NCBI GenBank assembly: GCA_000149265.1 | Contig: CH002858.1 | Span: 204,063 to 268,062 of the forward strand | Length of the DNA: 64,000 nt | Reading direction: 5' to 3' | Source: Ciona savignyi | Lineage: Eukaryota; Chordata; Ascidiacea; Phlebobranchia; Cionidae | Shown here: positions 35,813 to 47,485 of the stretch, piece by piece | Numbering within the stretch: the stretch's first letter is position 1 | Layout: each line of letters begins with the position of its first letter | The notes under the pieces: model-generated | The model's database searches: none | Told to the model about the DNA's origin: nothing | What the model saw: the letters and a program-made list of their open reading frames with translations, nothing else | Position numbers and translations under genes: made by a program

Positions 35813-36197
35813 AACAACTAAATTAACAATCTTCTACTACTTCGCAGTGCAAAATAATAAACTAACAGTACTGCGAGCCAGATATTGACAATATGAACTT
35901 GATGTCCTGAACTGATTAACTCTGTAAAAGAATGTGATTCCAGTGTTCAAGTGTTATTCCAATGAATATGTTAGTGTGTTATAATGACTGGTTATTCTGG
36001 GGTATTTTTTTGTTTCTGTACCATTGTGCTACCCAAAATACTCATTTATTTTTTCATTTAGTTAGGGATCTGAAGGTCTAGAATTTTGCATATACAACAT
36101 TCTTGTATTTATTACAAGTTTTATTAACTATATTGGACACTGCTAAACAACCCCAATCCTTTCCTAGGAAGAACCATCCTCCTTGGCGAGTGCTTCA

Positions 36198-36256
36198 CTT
36201 CTCCTAAGTCACACCATGAAATACAGGTCTTCTCCTAAGTCACACCATGAAATACA
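36198..36256. repeat. Direct duplication, 28-bp unit, period 31
   Basis: CTTCTCCTAAGTCACACCAT plus GAAATACA occurs at 36198-36225 and at 36229-36256. Confidence 0.9.
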
Positions 36257-36632
36257 TTTTGGTATCCACCAAAAAAATAAAAGATAACTGTATTTTTAAG
36301 TAAATAAACTTGGAAATTGCATAAGAATGTATATATTGTATGCAATGCCATAAATTAGGTGACTTAATACAATTTAGGTTCGACAGTCAATGATCATGTA
36401 CTGGTAGTATTTAAATACTGGTATGTACAGTAAAGCACTGCACTAAAGATATAAATACCAAATGTTTTAATACCAAAAGACTTTAATATGTAAGTTTAAC
36501 AGCTAAGACATTGTAACAGGCATCATAAATAAAAATGTGTTTACTCTTGTTCAAGTTTTTAAGTTTATATTAATGAAAACTTATATAGCCAAAAAAGAAA
36601 AAAATGATTAAGTTAATAGAAAAATTAGGGTG

Positions 36633-36859
36633 CCTCTAAATACTACAGGATTGCTTGGATCACTTAGATTGCAATAACAAGTAATTCTAACCCTGTCCCA
36701 AACACTAATCTCAACCCCAGAACTAACTTTAACTCCAACCCTAACATTAATATCACGACTTTTGTAATTACGAAGTATAGTAAGCGATCCAAGCGCTCCA
36801 AGTGATTCAAACGCTTCATGCGATCCCAGCGGTCCAAGTGATCCTGTAGTATTTAGAGG
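36633..36859. mobile_element. MITE with CCTCTAAATACTACAGGAT inverted ends
   Basis: Left end CCTCTAAATACTACAGGATT and right end (other strand) CCTCTAAATACTACAGGATC, both continuing as variants of RCTTGGATCACTT. The right arm contains five or six degenerate units of about 10 bp (AAGCGCTCCAAGTGATTCAA-type). The centre is rich in CTAACCC-like runs. Related copies are at 22809 and 41281. No target duplication is evident. Confidence 0.75.
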
Positions 36860-38914
36860 TAACAAACAAATTGTATTTGAGTTAAAACTTGTAGAACAAC
36901 ATTTCAGTGTTATTCCACATAAATATGGATAAAATCACAATTAATGTTCTTGTAATTAGATAGAAATCAAGCATCAGTAGTCATTTAAAATAGATTTGTA
37001 ACATACTGAAATTTACAAATAAAATTGTAGTTAAATGTTAGTTGAGCCATAGACGACCATATTATTATTTTAACTCAGGATCTCCTAAACTTTGACATTC
37101 TCATTGTAATCTGCAATTATTTTAATGAACAACACAATGAAATACTAATATGAACATCACTTAAAGAAAGGGAAAGAGAAGAACTGGTTTTTAAATTATG
37201 AAATTCTAACTCTTCCTCCTAGAACTAACCCTAATCTTTATTTTACTGAGCATGTTCCCTACTTCCCTTTTATTTTTTTAAAACAACTACTATGCCATGA
37301 AGGTTTATAACTAAATAAACAAATAATACTGCAGGTAAGATGTTTTCTTAAAACTGCAGTTATTCACCAACTGATGGCGACAACTGGCTATATCTACACT
37401 AAATTATTATTTTAATTATAAATGTGTTCAGTCGTCTTTTGTTCTGTTTCCATTTCTTTATAGAAGGTCCTGTTGTATATTTTCATCGTGGAAATAAAAT
37501 ACATTTAAACTTGGGCAAAATCTTGTATAACCATTACAACGCCATCCTGTAAGACCGATATCAGCTGCTTGGCATCTAGCTTGGGCTCCTAATTTATTCT
37601 AACCTTTTTCTTTTTTTGAGACCGATCCCCGATACCAGAATCTGTTCGGTATCGTCCTCCTTTCACGACAAATCATTTTAATATTTTTTAGCTGCAAAGG
37701 GTCCTATACAGTTTAAAATGGACGTATTGTTTTTTAAAAAAAGTCGTTCGTTTAAGGTTCTTTCGTTGTATAATTTTTCTACCTACTTAGAGGTACAAGA
37801 AAACTGATTAAAAATAATTGACTGAAAAGAGAAATTTAAATTTTCTCAAAGGGACGGACCTTGATACCACACAGTTTCTATCTTTGCCTCCTTGTGGTCC
37901 AGTGGAAGCATTCCTGACAAACAACACATAATCATATTCAATTAAAAACCGGATGCTGCAAGGTACCGCTTGGAAGTGATGACTATTTTATCGCATGTTT
38001 TATTCACTGTAAGTTAAGTGTGGTCGATACGAATAAAAGTACTTAAATCGGCATTTGTAGTGCAGCATATCAGTGCAATGTTGTGATTGGGTCTTATACT
38101 TTGAACACAAAGTAACTAACTTAAAAACAAGGTTTGACCAAAATTATCAGAAAATCATGAAATTAAGTATTAACGAAAACTCTGGAATATTGGGAAACCG
38201 ACGAGCGTAAAAATGTGGCTTTGAAATTTAATTTAACGACGTAAAATGTAATAACCAAAATTGGGGTAACCTTATGTATGTAAGCACAATATGTCTGTAA
38301 GCTTATGTCAATAACACAATGATCCACTACGTTAATTTCTTTTCCCCACTCTGACACATTTCATCAAACTATAAATGGCTCAAGCTAATTTGATAGTTAG
38401 TAAGTTGAGGCAATTGTAGCATTTTTATTGGGAGGCAAGAGGATTATTTGGCTTCTATTCTAGTCATAAATGAGTAAATATTTCATTGTTTAACTGGACA
38501 TATTTTTTTTCTTAGAAATCCGTTATTTATAAGATTTTTCACATCGTTCCCGCCATTATTCCCGAACGTTTACTTTCTTAAATAAACCCTAGAAGTTTTT
38601 GATAGTGACGCGTTATTTCAACCTCTGAATAACAAGCAGTCGTCTAAACATACTATATAAATCCTCACAAGTGCCACGTAGGCCTATATCAAGTCAGTGA
38701 GTTATTTTAAAAAACAACCCAGTTTACCCCAGAATTTCCCTTAAAATATTGAATGAGCGTAAGCAATAATAAATAGGCCTATACACTAAAATAAATGCAA
38801 AGATAATCTCAATACGAAAAAAGATGCGTATACGCATATACCCTACCCGCATATTTAACTCTTTTTCGAAAAAGGAAATGTCCAATCGAGTTAAATCTTC
38901 TGGAGGGGTTATCA
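36860..38914. other. Spacer, nothing recognised
   Basis: No credible exon on either strand. AT-rich with scattered short frames. Confidence 0.5.
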
Positions 38915-39180
38915 CAGGCAAACTACGACCCGCGGGTCAAATCGGCCCCACCGGGTGTTTTATTCTGGCTCGCCGAAAGTTATCGACATGTTGCAAGACT
39001 AAATAGATATGCCACAGCTAAATTATGATGTCATAGCTACAAGCTAAGTTATAATGTCAGGGCTAAATTTGTGCGTCGTTTACGCATCAGAGCTTTCTGG
39101 TTTAACCTTCGTTTATTGTAGTTTATCAAGAGTGAAAAACTATATATAGTCTCCATATTTAAAAAAAGTTTGCCCACCTA
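38915..39180. mobile_element. hAT-like MITE
   Basis: Left end CAGGCAAACTACGACCCGCG followed by GGTCAAATCGGCCCC. The right end read on the other strand is TAGGTGGGCAAACTTTTTTT. This order resembles hAT elements whose ends read CAG..GGCAAACT.CGGCCCGCGGG. The target duplication is not preserved. Confidence 0.5.
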
Positions 39181-39838
39181 TGGGTTAGCCGACATGCTTT
39201 GGATATATAGGCAGTGGCAAATTCTCAGTGAAATTGGCCAGGAAAATTCCTGAATAACTTTTCCCGCATTTTAGTTATTTTGTGGCGATATTGTTTATTT
39301 TTATCTTAGAACTGGAAAGAGCAATTTAGTTAAAAAATTTTAGAAAGTTTAGAAAGAGCAAAATCCACCAAAATATTATAAACATCTGATTGTAACACAC
39401 CATTGCCACGTGTATAAAAAACTGGTCACTTAATAAAGAATAAACCGGCAAAAAATATAAAGAATAATCGGTTTCTTGAAAACTTAGGTGTTAGCCATTG
39501 AACAGTGAATATTAAGTGCTATATTTAGTCGTATTCTTTATATTAAAAAAAATATATTAAAAAATTAAATTTATATTAAATATGTAATTCATTTTTTAAA
39601 TCCAATCTGAACACAAAAAAATTTCAATTGTGTTGAAGATTTTAGAAATTGTAGCATTTTTAAGGTGATTTGGTAACCAGGAACCCGTTCGTTTATGCAT
39701 GCAGAAACATAACGTACAATTAAGATGTTTTTTTCAAAATAATGGTTGACGCTATCTAGTTTATGTGCAATATCCGAAAGGAGTTAAATGAACGAAAGGT
39801 ACTTAAATATTTTAATGTAATTTATATGCGGATTGAAC

Positions 39839-40085
39839 GTTTATCCTTGTAAATGGCAAACACGCAAGGGGCGTTATCACACGGGCAACCAACGGATTAC
39901 CTCGCGCCTTCCGCCGAGTTACCGAAGCTATTGCAGTGTGTTGTGTATGATTGAGACATTTGTTTAATTTAGTCGGAACCCATTAATTAAAAAAAAATTC
40001 CCACTAAGTGCTTTGCTCAAAGACACAGACGTCTCGATAGTGACCGTTGGGTTACCCGCCACCCAGCGGTGCTGCGTTGGAAGCA
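39839..40085 (-). mobile_element. Diverged SINE copy
   Basis: GCGTTATCACACGGGCAACC, ATTACCTCGCGCC, AGCTATTGCAGTGTGTTGTG, GGAACCCATTAATT and a degraded head (GTGACCGTTGGGTTACCC). Minus orientation like most copies. Confidence 0.75.
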
Positions 40086-40321
40086 TTTCTTAATCGGCTG
40101 AAGACTTATAAAGTTCTTACACAGTTATCCTTTGATATTTAGTAGCGCTTACAAATACCTCTAACTTGATGTATAGTTTATATGCAATATCCGCGGGAGC
40201 AACATACAAGAAGCGTATGAATACTAATAAATAAACTTCCAGGTATAAGATGGCGCGGTTGTCGCATCCAGATGAACAGTTATATATAGAGTTCTCGTAC
40301 ATTTTCTTTGGGATATGTGGT

Positions 40322-40421
40322 NNNNNNNNNNNNNNNNNNNNNNNNNNNNNNNNNNNNNNNNNNNNNNNNNNNNNNNNNNNNNNNNNNNNNNNNNNNNNNN
40401 NNNNNNNNNNNNNNNNNNNNN
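40322..40421. other. Assembly gap (100 N) with identical flanks
   Basis: The 12 bases before the gap (40310-40321) and the 12 after it (40422-40433) are both GGGATATGTGGT. Confidence 0.95.
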
Positions 40422-41021
40422 GGGATATGTGGTAGCCCTTCAATTTTATATATAGTTATAATTTATATGAAATAACCGCCGGGAGTTATATATGAATATT
40501 CGAGTGTATGAATATTCGTAACCCGTATTCTTCGATGGATGAATTTATTTCTTTTTTAGATGAATAATAATGTTTTTGAACTCTTTTGGTTTTGTAATGG
40601 TTTAACAACAAACATATCCGATTTTTTGTAGAGTTATATCCATGCAATGACCGCTGGTGCTACAATTAGAGAGTATCAACCAACTTTTGGTTTGGCCACC
40701 ATTAAATTGTTTTTTCTTGGCTATTTAAGTCATGTTGTGTTTATGTTACATATTCTCATCTGATACGATGTAGTGATATCAGAAGCAAAGCGTTCTTACA
40801 CGTAACAAAGAAGTGTGAATTGTTATTGTATTAAGTATTAACAAATGGTTGTCGCGATACGATTTATTGCTAACGGGTGTTGCAAAACCAACTGAAAATA
40901 CCAGTGAGTTAAATGTCGATAGTGATGATTATTGTAAATTAATTTATCTGCTTTACTTCAACCAACAGTCATATTAATTTCTTTATTACTTTCAGATTAC
41001 TGATTTATTTAGAATCGTAAG

Positions 41022-44000
41022 ATGTTACATTATCTTGTGCAATGGATCACCTGTGCAATTCAATTTATATTAAGTTTTGTTGATTATAATGTATCAGGCT
41101 TGGTACATTTTCTTGACCACCATGTTCCAGGTAGAAATGTCCTAATAGTGTTATTTTTGATTAAGTAGGTTAATATAGAAGTTATGTTTTTATGGGCTAG
41201 GATACTTTATGTGTATGAATTTATTCCCAGGAAAATGAAAAAGCAAGCTGAGGCAATCGTTCTATTACCCTGTGCGGGTTGCTCTAATTACTACAGGATC
41301 GCTTGGATTACTTGGGAACGCTTGGAACCCTAACTTTTACCCCAACCCCCCAAGCGATTCGAGCGACCCTGTAGTAATAAGAAGTACTACCCTGTGTCGA
41401 CCGTTTTCTCAGCTTATCACAGTGTGTTGAATATGCATGGCTACAGTTTTATTTATCTTGTAGTTTAATGCCATTAAACCACAACAAAATTATTAAATCC
41501 GTCAAATTATTTGTAAATATCGATGGTAAAATTAGTCGCTTGTTTGGAATTACTTTAATTTGTGTGTGTGTGTGTGTGTGTATGGGTTTAATGCACTTAA
41601 GTTACAGTCTTATTTTTAACTTTCAGGTTGGAGACTTTATTTATTTTCGCCATTTGTAATCACTTTCTTCATTCTTCCTATGCTGTTGGTTGTATATCTT
41701 TATCTCAGCTCACTACTTCTTTTTGTTTATTATCGACGACATGCAATTATTGATGCTTTCCATCAGCACAACTTGTGGGAAGGCTACAGACGAACTATCG
41801 CAGCATTTTGGGCTGGTCATGGTTGGATATGGCATGGTAATGTTTGCCACCTAATTGACAAGCAGCGTGTACATGTTTTAGTCTAATTAATTTACTTTGT
41901 TTGGAAGTGAAAACCTTAATGATTAGCAAATCAAAAGAAATCTGATCTAAGAACATCTTTATGAGTGTTGTTGGTAAATATCAGCACACAGTCTAGATGT
42001 AATTGAAGACTGGAAATCCAGGGACTAATTTTTCGGACTAGTCTACTAAACTAATGTTTTTGGTAGGCCTAAGACTGAAAAATCTCGATTAATTCTGATT
42101 TGTGCACTATTTAATACCTTTTTTTAATTATAAATGTAGTATACCGATTGTTAACACTGTATCTGTCTGTGCATATTTCACAAAATTATGCTCCCGCAGG
42201 TTATGAGGTGGTTGGCATGAATAATATCCCAGACACAGGACCATCATTGATTATTTATTACCATGCTGCTTTTCCAATTGATTTATATTATCTTATTGCC
42301 AATATTTATATGGAAAAGGGAAGAGTTATTAGAAATGTGATGGATAATTTTGCCTTTAAAATACCAGGTATAGTAGGCCTAGTTTGTGTAATACCATTAT
42401 TTATAATTTTTGTTAAGCCGTATGATAGAATAGGGGTCGGCAACCCTTGACATACGTGCCACTTGTGAAGAGGTTTTTACATAGTATGCCGTGTTATTTA
42501 AGGCTTACACAAAATCTATGCTTTAAGCATGTACAAAATCATAATGTCTATGCTGAACAAAATCAAATGTCTAAAAATTTCTAAGCATGCAAATCAACAG
42601 TCTTAATTATCAATATTTAAATATTCATTGTGATATTATTCATAAAATGGCACACTGTGTTTAAAAGGTTGCCAACCCCCATGTAAGATAGATAACGAAG
42701 TATGAGATTCCGCCCCCAATAAATTTCTGTTTAGAACGCTATCCAAGACTATTATACATTGTAACATTCATCATTTCTGACTATTGGGAATAAAAATGAG
42801 ATGTTTATTTTAGCATGATATATTTGAGTTGATTGTTGAAACACATTCACAGGAACCTTATCAGAATAAATTTTAATATAAGTTCTGTTTTAAACATAGC
42901 TCAACTTAAACTGCTTAAATTTTATGGAATGTATTCCAAAGATAAATTGTGGAATATTCTCTCTCTTATTTGCAAATTTTGTTTCAGGTTTAGCACACCT
43001 TTTCCGATTTTGGGGTTCATTTCCTGGACCAAGGAGTAAAGTGGTGGAATTGCTTAAATCGGGAGAAATTGTGTCGATAGCTCCAGGAGGCGTACGGGAG
43101 GCTTTGTTCAGTGAAAATTATTCTCTGGTATGGCAATCTAGGCAGGGTTTCGCAAAGGCTGCAATTGAAGCAAAAGTGGTAGGATTAAGTTTCAAAATAT
43201 TTTAATCATGTTAGTTAAAGCTGGTTATTTTCTGTTTATCAACAAATTTCATAATATTAACTATAATAGCACAATTGTTTAATTATCATGATAACATCAG
43301 AATCATTTTGCATTGTTTCATAACATTCCTTAGAGCAATTTTACTAGTATTTTACACACATTTGAATGTAGACACTGGTTTCATGGGTTGTGCTTAGAAA
43401 GGTTGATATTTATATAATATTTTCTGCATTATTTCTATTATTATGCATAAATAAATCAATAAAAATATTCTTTTAATTAATGCTTTCGACCTTTCGTAGT
43501 ATTGACATAATAATACATATTGATTGTTTTACCTTACATTACATATTTTAATTCGAACTGTTTGGTATGCTCAAATCCTTTTCCACTCAACTGATTTCTT
43601 TTTGTTGTTTGCAGTCAATCATTCCTGTCTTCACTGAAAATTGCAGACAAGCATTTGATTTTATTAGAACAGGGAAAAGTAAGATTTTGAACTGAATGTT
43701 TACCTTAAACCTCTATTGTTTTATTGAAAACCATGACATTAAAATTAATTTGCAAATTAACCCTAACTGATTAAAATTGGCTGCTGTTAATCCAATGTGC
43801 CTCATCTATAGTAGTTTTAATATTTGCATGGCAATTATAAGAGAGCAAAGCTTGTTTTATGAAATTAGTGGTTTTACTTTAAAAAGGGTTTTCACTTGAA
43901 AAATTTGTATCTGTTCCTTGAAAACAAAACTTTTCTAATTATTTTTTTTGAATAAACGGAACTTCCAGAATTATTCCGATTGATATACGAATACACACGT

Positions 44001-45629
44001 TGGCCAATTATGCCAATGTATGGAGGTTTCCCGGTTAAAATGACAACCCACGTTGGCAAACCTATACCATATGACCCAGAGCTAACCCCACAACAAATGG
44101 TGGCCAAGGTAACAATTGTGTGACACAAATTGAAATTTGGGATGATTATTTTAGTGCATATTGCATTATTTGTATATTTTTAACATTTTAGGTGCTTTTG
44201 GTGTACCAGTATTATTGGAATATTACTATGGTGCTATTAAAAATTAAATATTTTATCTATACGATACTACCATATTATATATGTAAAACACCGTTTCCGC
44301 TGTAAATTCGTGAATAATTTACGTTACGTGACAAACCGACTGTCCGTATATATTTAAATTAGGGATGCACAAACTAGAATATCTTGGTATTCTAGAATAG
44401 TTATTTCGAATCCAGAATATCGAATCCTATTCTATATAAAAAAGCAAACTTGAGTTAAAGTGGCAAGATCGTCAAAAATTCCTGCTGCCGCTGACTACCT
44501 CTATGGCCAGTGTGATTACATACTTATAATCATAGGCGGCGACTTCAGTAAAATTTTACCGTTGCGCGAAATTTTATGACGTCACAATCGGCCCTATGTC
44601 TCGAACTAACTGGGATAGAACTATGATACTAACGATTTACAAAGCTAAAAGATTAAGCCAGGAGTTTAAGTGTTTAATCTAACTACTTCCCCCGCTGAAA
44701 TATTGCATGGTCGTTAATACGCTGCTCAGCGTCAACAATACGGAAAGAATATACCAAATATTTATGTGTCTGCGAGGGCTGTTCAAGAATCCAGATTTCT
44801 ATAACGGTTAACTGATCAAAGAAAAAAACCGTTAACCGTTAACCGATGTTAGCCTACTGTTCTCTCTAGCTAATACTTAGTAATGGAAAGAACATGGGGA
44901 AAAACGGGAGTGCGTCAGTAGTCCTGTATTGAATCTAGGTCAACGTAACCCTAGGTCAAACCGCCGATCAAAGCAATAAACACCGCTGGAAAAGCGGCGC
45001 TGCGGTTAGACGATTTAATGTGATAATTATTTAAAAGCGCAGGGAATTTTTTGCGTAAATATAAAACAGACATTGCGGCGCAACGGCGGAAGTCGGCGCG
45101 CTTATAATATCCGTTGTAATCAACGCTGTTGCAATATGTACAATGGAAATAAAAAGGAACTCCTTGCAATTATAGTTTCTTAATGTGCAATGTATATTAT
45201 TTCGAATCCAAATATTCGAAATAAACGTAATATTTGGGATTCGAATCCCGTAGGATTCGAATCCGGAAGATTCGATATTCTAGTTTGTGCATCCCTAATT
45301 TAAATATTTTAAAATTTCGGAGAAATTGAGCGACTTTATGTATATTATTATTAGTCATGCTTTCACTGCGTGACTCTTTTATCACGAATAATGTGATCCA
45401 TATTTGCCCCACTTAGGTTCAAAAAGTGATGAAACAAATGATCAGAGCACACCAGAAACCTGATAAAGGTGTTCTAATGGCAATAATTGACCGGTTTCGT
45501 CAAAAATCGCGGAAATACGACTTGTGCGATCATGCCGACCAGGGCAACGGTTCAACTAAAAACGATTTCTCCAATAATGGGGATTGTTTACGCGATAAGT
45601 GTTGTAATTTGACAAACAACAATTTATAA
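41022..45629 (+). CDS. TMEM68: TMEM68-like membrane acyltransferase
   Basis: Seven exons (41022-41130, 41627-41836, 42200-42367, 42988-43178, 43615-43678, 43969-44108, 45417-45629) join in phase to 364 residues (human about 324). Order: amphipathic start, hydrophobic hairpin (FVITFFILPMLLVVYLYLSS, LLLFVYY), then the PlsC-type domain: YEVVGMNNIPDTGPSLIIYY, HAAFPID (about His128 to Asp134, catalytic pair), APGGVREALF (about 194-203), VSIIPVFTENCRQAF, MPMYGGFPVKM and KPIPYDPELT. TMEM68 is an ER acyltransferase reported to make triacylglycerol. The C-terminal 40 residues (polar, Cys-rich, ending NLTNNNL) are unlike human. A possible splice acceptor (ACTTTCAG at 40988-40995), 27 nt before the ATG, could serve a 5' UTR exon or a spliced leader. 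Confidence 0.93.
41281..41384. mobile_element. MITE of the CCTCTAAWTACTACAG family in TMEM68 intron 1
   Basis: Left CTCTAATTACTACAGGATCG then CTTGGATTACTTGGGAACGC. The right end on the other strand is CTTATTACTACAGGGTCGCT. About 104 bp, with a CCCCAACCCCCC-type centre. Confidence 0.65.
41560..41582. repeat. (TG)n microsatellite
   Basis: About eleven TG units inside TMEM68 intron 1, about 45 bp upstream of exon 2. Confidence 0.9.
42432..42681. mobile_element. hAT-like MITE in TMEM68 intron 3
   Basis: Left AGGGGTCGGCAACCCTTGAC. The right end on the other strand is TGGGGGTTGGCAACCTTTTA. It carries GTGCCACTTGTGAAGAGG and ATGGCACACTGTG near the two ends. The target duplication is not clear. Confidence 0.6.
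44360..45297. mobile_element. hAT element, 938 bp, non-autonomous, with perfect TSD
   Basis: Both ends start TAGGGATGCACAAACTAGAA and stay identical for 24 bp. The 8-bp direct repeat ATTTAAAT flanks it exactly (44352-44359 and 45298-45305), typical of hAT transposases. Subterminal TTCGAATCC / GGATTCGAA motifs recur near both ends. No frame above about 72 codons, so it has no transposase. It is inserted in TMEM68 intron 6. Confidence 0.92.
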
Positions 45630-45804
45630 AGACTTGTTTTCTTTTGTATGTAAATATATATTTATTTATTTTTCCTAATTTATAGCTCATCGCTTATTTT
45701 CTACTAACACAATATTGTGCGTGTTTTGATCGCCAATTGAAATTATGTAATTTCGTCTCACTGTGAAATGTTCCAAGTATTGTTTAAGTTGATGAAGCTA
45801 CAGA

Positions 45805-45810
45805 AATAAA
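45805..45810 (+). promoter_or_regulatory. Poly(A) signal AATAAA of TMEM68
   Basis: AATAAA lies 176 bp after the stop codon on the coding strand. Confidence 0.65.
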
Positions 45811-45861
45811 GCTGTAATTTTTTTCTTTTACGCTTCTATTGTACATTTGATATCTCTAACG

Positions 45862-46090
45862 CAGTGGTGGGCACACTTTTTGAATGAGGTTCCAAAATTA
45901 TTTAATTCTTAGACTGGCGGGCCAAGTGATTGATTCGCCACTCACATATGGTTGTAACTTAAGCTATCGGATTGTACAAATTCTATAATAAGCAAAGTGC
46001 GGATAGGGTTTTGACTTTGGGGTTCAGCCTTAGAAAGTGCGAATCTTCTATTTTCGGCTCAAGGACCACACGAGCGTAAAGGCTTTTAAT
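45862..46090. mobile_element. hAT-like fragment
   Basis: Begins CAGTGGTGGGCACACTTTTT followed by GAATGAGGTTCC and CTGGCGGGCCAAG, a hAT terminal pattern related to the right end of the 38915-39180 element (GGTGGGCAAACTTTTTTT). The distal end is uncertain. Confidence 0.4.
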
Positions 46091-46351
46091 ATTAAGTGTC
46101 GTGTTTTTTTGGAACAGGTTTTTTTAAACTCGTACAATTGGCCGGGAACAGGTCTCATGATCCGCTGCCGTTTATACCTGGTACAAAAATCTCCGTTTCG
46201 ACCTTTATGTACACACATGGCGTGGAGCTAAACTTGACTGGCAGCGGAATCTCCACTAAATATAAAAAACATTAATTTTCACTCGTTAAGTGATAGTACA
46301 ACGGTTTATAAAGCAAATAATGATTTAGGAGGGAAACAACTTCTTTGTGTG

Positions 46352-46400
46352 TCAATGACGTCATAAGGTGATAACTATCAATGACGTCATGAGGTGATAA
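46352..46400. promoter_or_regulatory. Two CRE palindromes in a tandem duplication
   Basis: TCAATGACGTCATRAGGTGA plus TAA occurs twice with a 26-bp period. Each unit has the full cAMP-response palindrome TGACGTCA (46356-46363 and 46382-46389). No start site is known nearby: this is between the 3' ends of TMEM68 and VPS53. Confidence 0.45.
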
Positions 46401-46538
46401 AATAATGAACTTAGCCGGCGTAACTGGAATGCAGTTTTTGCAAATATGATATCAAAATTGCTATATGTTGCAGAGGCAGAGTACAGGAAACAATCCTTTA
46501 AAGTCGGCGGGAGATCTCAAAGGGGCGAATGTATAGAG

Positions 46539-46919
46539 CAGGGGTTCCCAAACCAGGGGTCGCGACCCAAAATGGGGTCGGAGTGATAAGTAGGTGGGGT
46601 CGCAAACAGGTCATGGGGTCGGTGGGGTCAGTGAGGTATGGTAATAATGGATGTACAAAACATCTAAGATTTGACAAACCATGTTAAATTTAGCAGTTTG
46701 TACCATGGCTTACTGTAAAACAGGCTTATAGGCATCACTCTAACTAAGTCTGTACTTATGCTATCGAAAATGTAGGTGCTTATTGTGACATCACTGTTTG
46801 ATTGTTCATAATGGAATGACACGTTGTTGATTTGCAGAGTTATATATTGACCTTGGGTCGCACTGGACACTTGAAAGTTGTCTTTGGGGTCGTCCTGAGA
46901 AAAGCTTGGGGAACCCCTG
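46539..46919. mobile_element. hAT MITE, 381 bp, with perfect 8-bp TSD
   Basis: Starts CAGGGGTTCCCAAACCAGGG then GTCGCGACCC. The right end on the other strand is CAGGGGTTCCCCAAGCTTTT. GTATAGAG flanks it on both sides (46531-46538 and 46920-46927). No transposase frame. Confidence 0.92.
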
Positions 46920-47446
46920 GTATAGAGAGTCATCTAAAAGAGAGTTATCGCACGGGAAATGTCAGAATATCTCGCCCTTCTGTCTTGTGACTATGTCATC
47001 ACAGAATGTTATATATGAGCGACCCTTATCTGTCCAATCGAACGTTACAAACTATTCAAGTTAACAATTTTCAGTATTAAGGCAAATCTACCTGTTGCTT
47101 TAACACCCAAAATTTAGGTAAATATGACATGCACACACAAAGACCATGTTTGGATTTTTTGTCTAATTAAAAACGTATATTTCTGTTAAAAGATGAGTTA
47201 AACCAAACATAATGCAGTTGGCCGATTACTTAAATTAACCTCAGTCAGTTTATGGGCCGCGGTTTTATTATTTTTGATTGCGAAATTTCGCTGGGGCTAC
47301 CGATAAGCTATCAAGATTTATGCACATCTAGACCACATTGGCTAACGTTGATTTATAAAAGTTTCAATTCGGCTGCACAACAATTCCTGATGTTTAAAGA
47401 TTAAACTATATTGACATTAGTTAAATTTTTTTTTTCACTCAGTGGG

Positions 47447-47485
47447 CCGGAGATATATAAACATCTCTTGTTTATATATCTCCGG
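47447..47485. repeat. Perfect 16-bp hairpin
   Basis: CCGGAGATATATAAAC, a 7-base loop ATCTCTT, then GTTTATATATCTCCGG. Outer bases GTGGGC and GGGCCAC extend the pairing imperfectly. Confidence 0.9.

Larger units (their letters stand above)
34230..36632. other. Spacer upstream of ACVR2, no gene seen
   Basis: Contains the ACVR2 upstream region (minus-strand gene) and two short direct duplications. Short frames on both strands are not supported by splice or codon signals. Confidence 0.5.

Noticed and set aside
36608..36865. Minus-strand 85-codon frame rich in SLGPLGSHEAFESLGALGS
   Set aside because: It is the translation of the MITE internal repeats.
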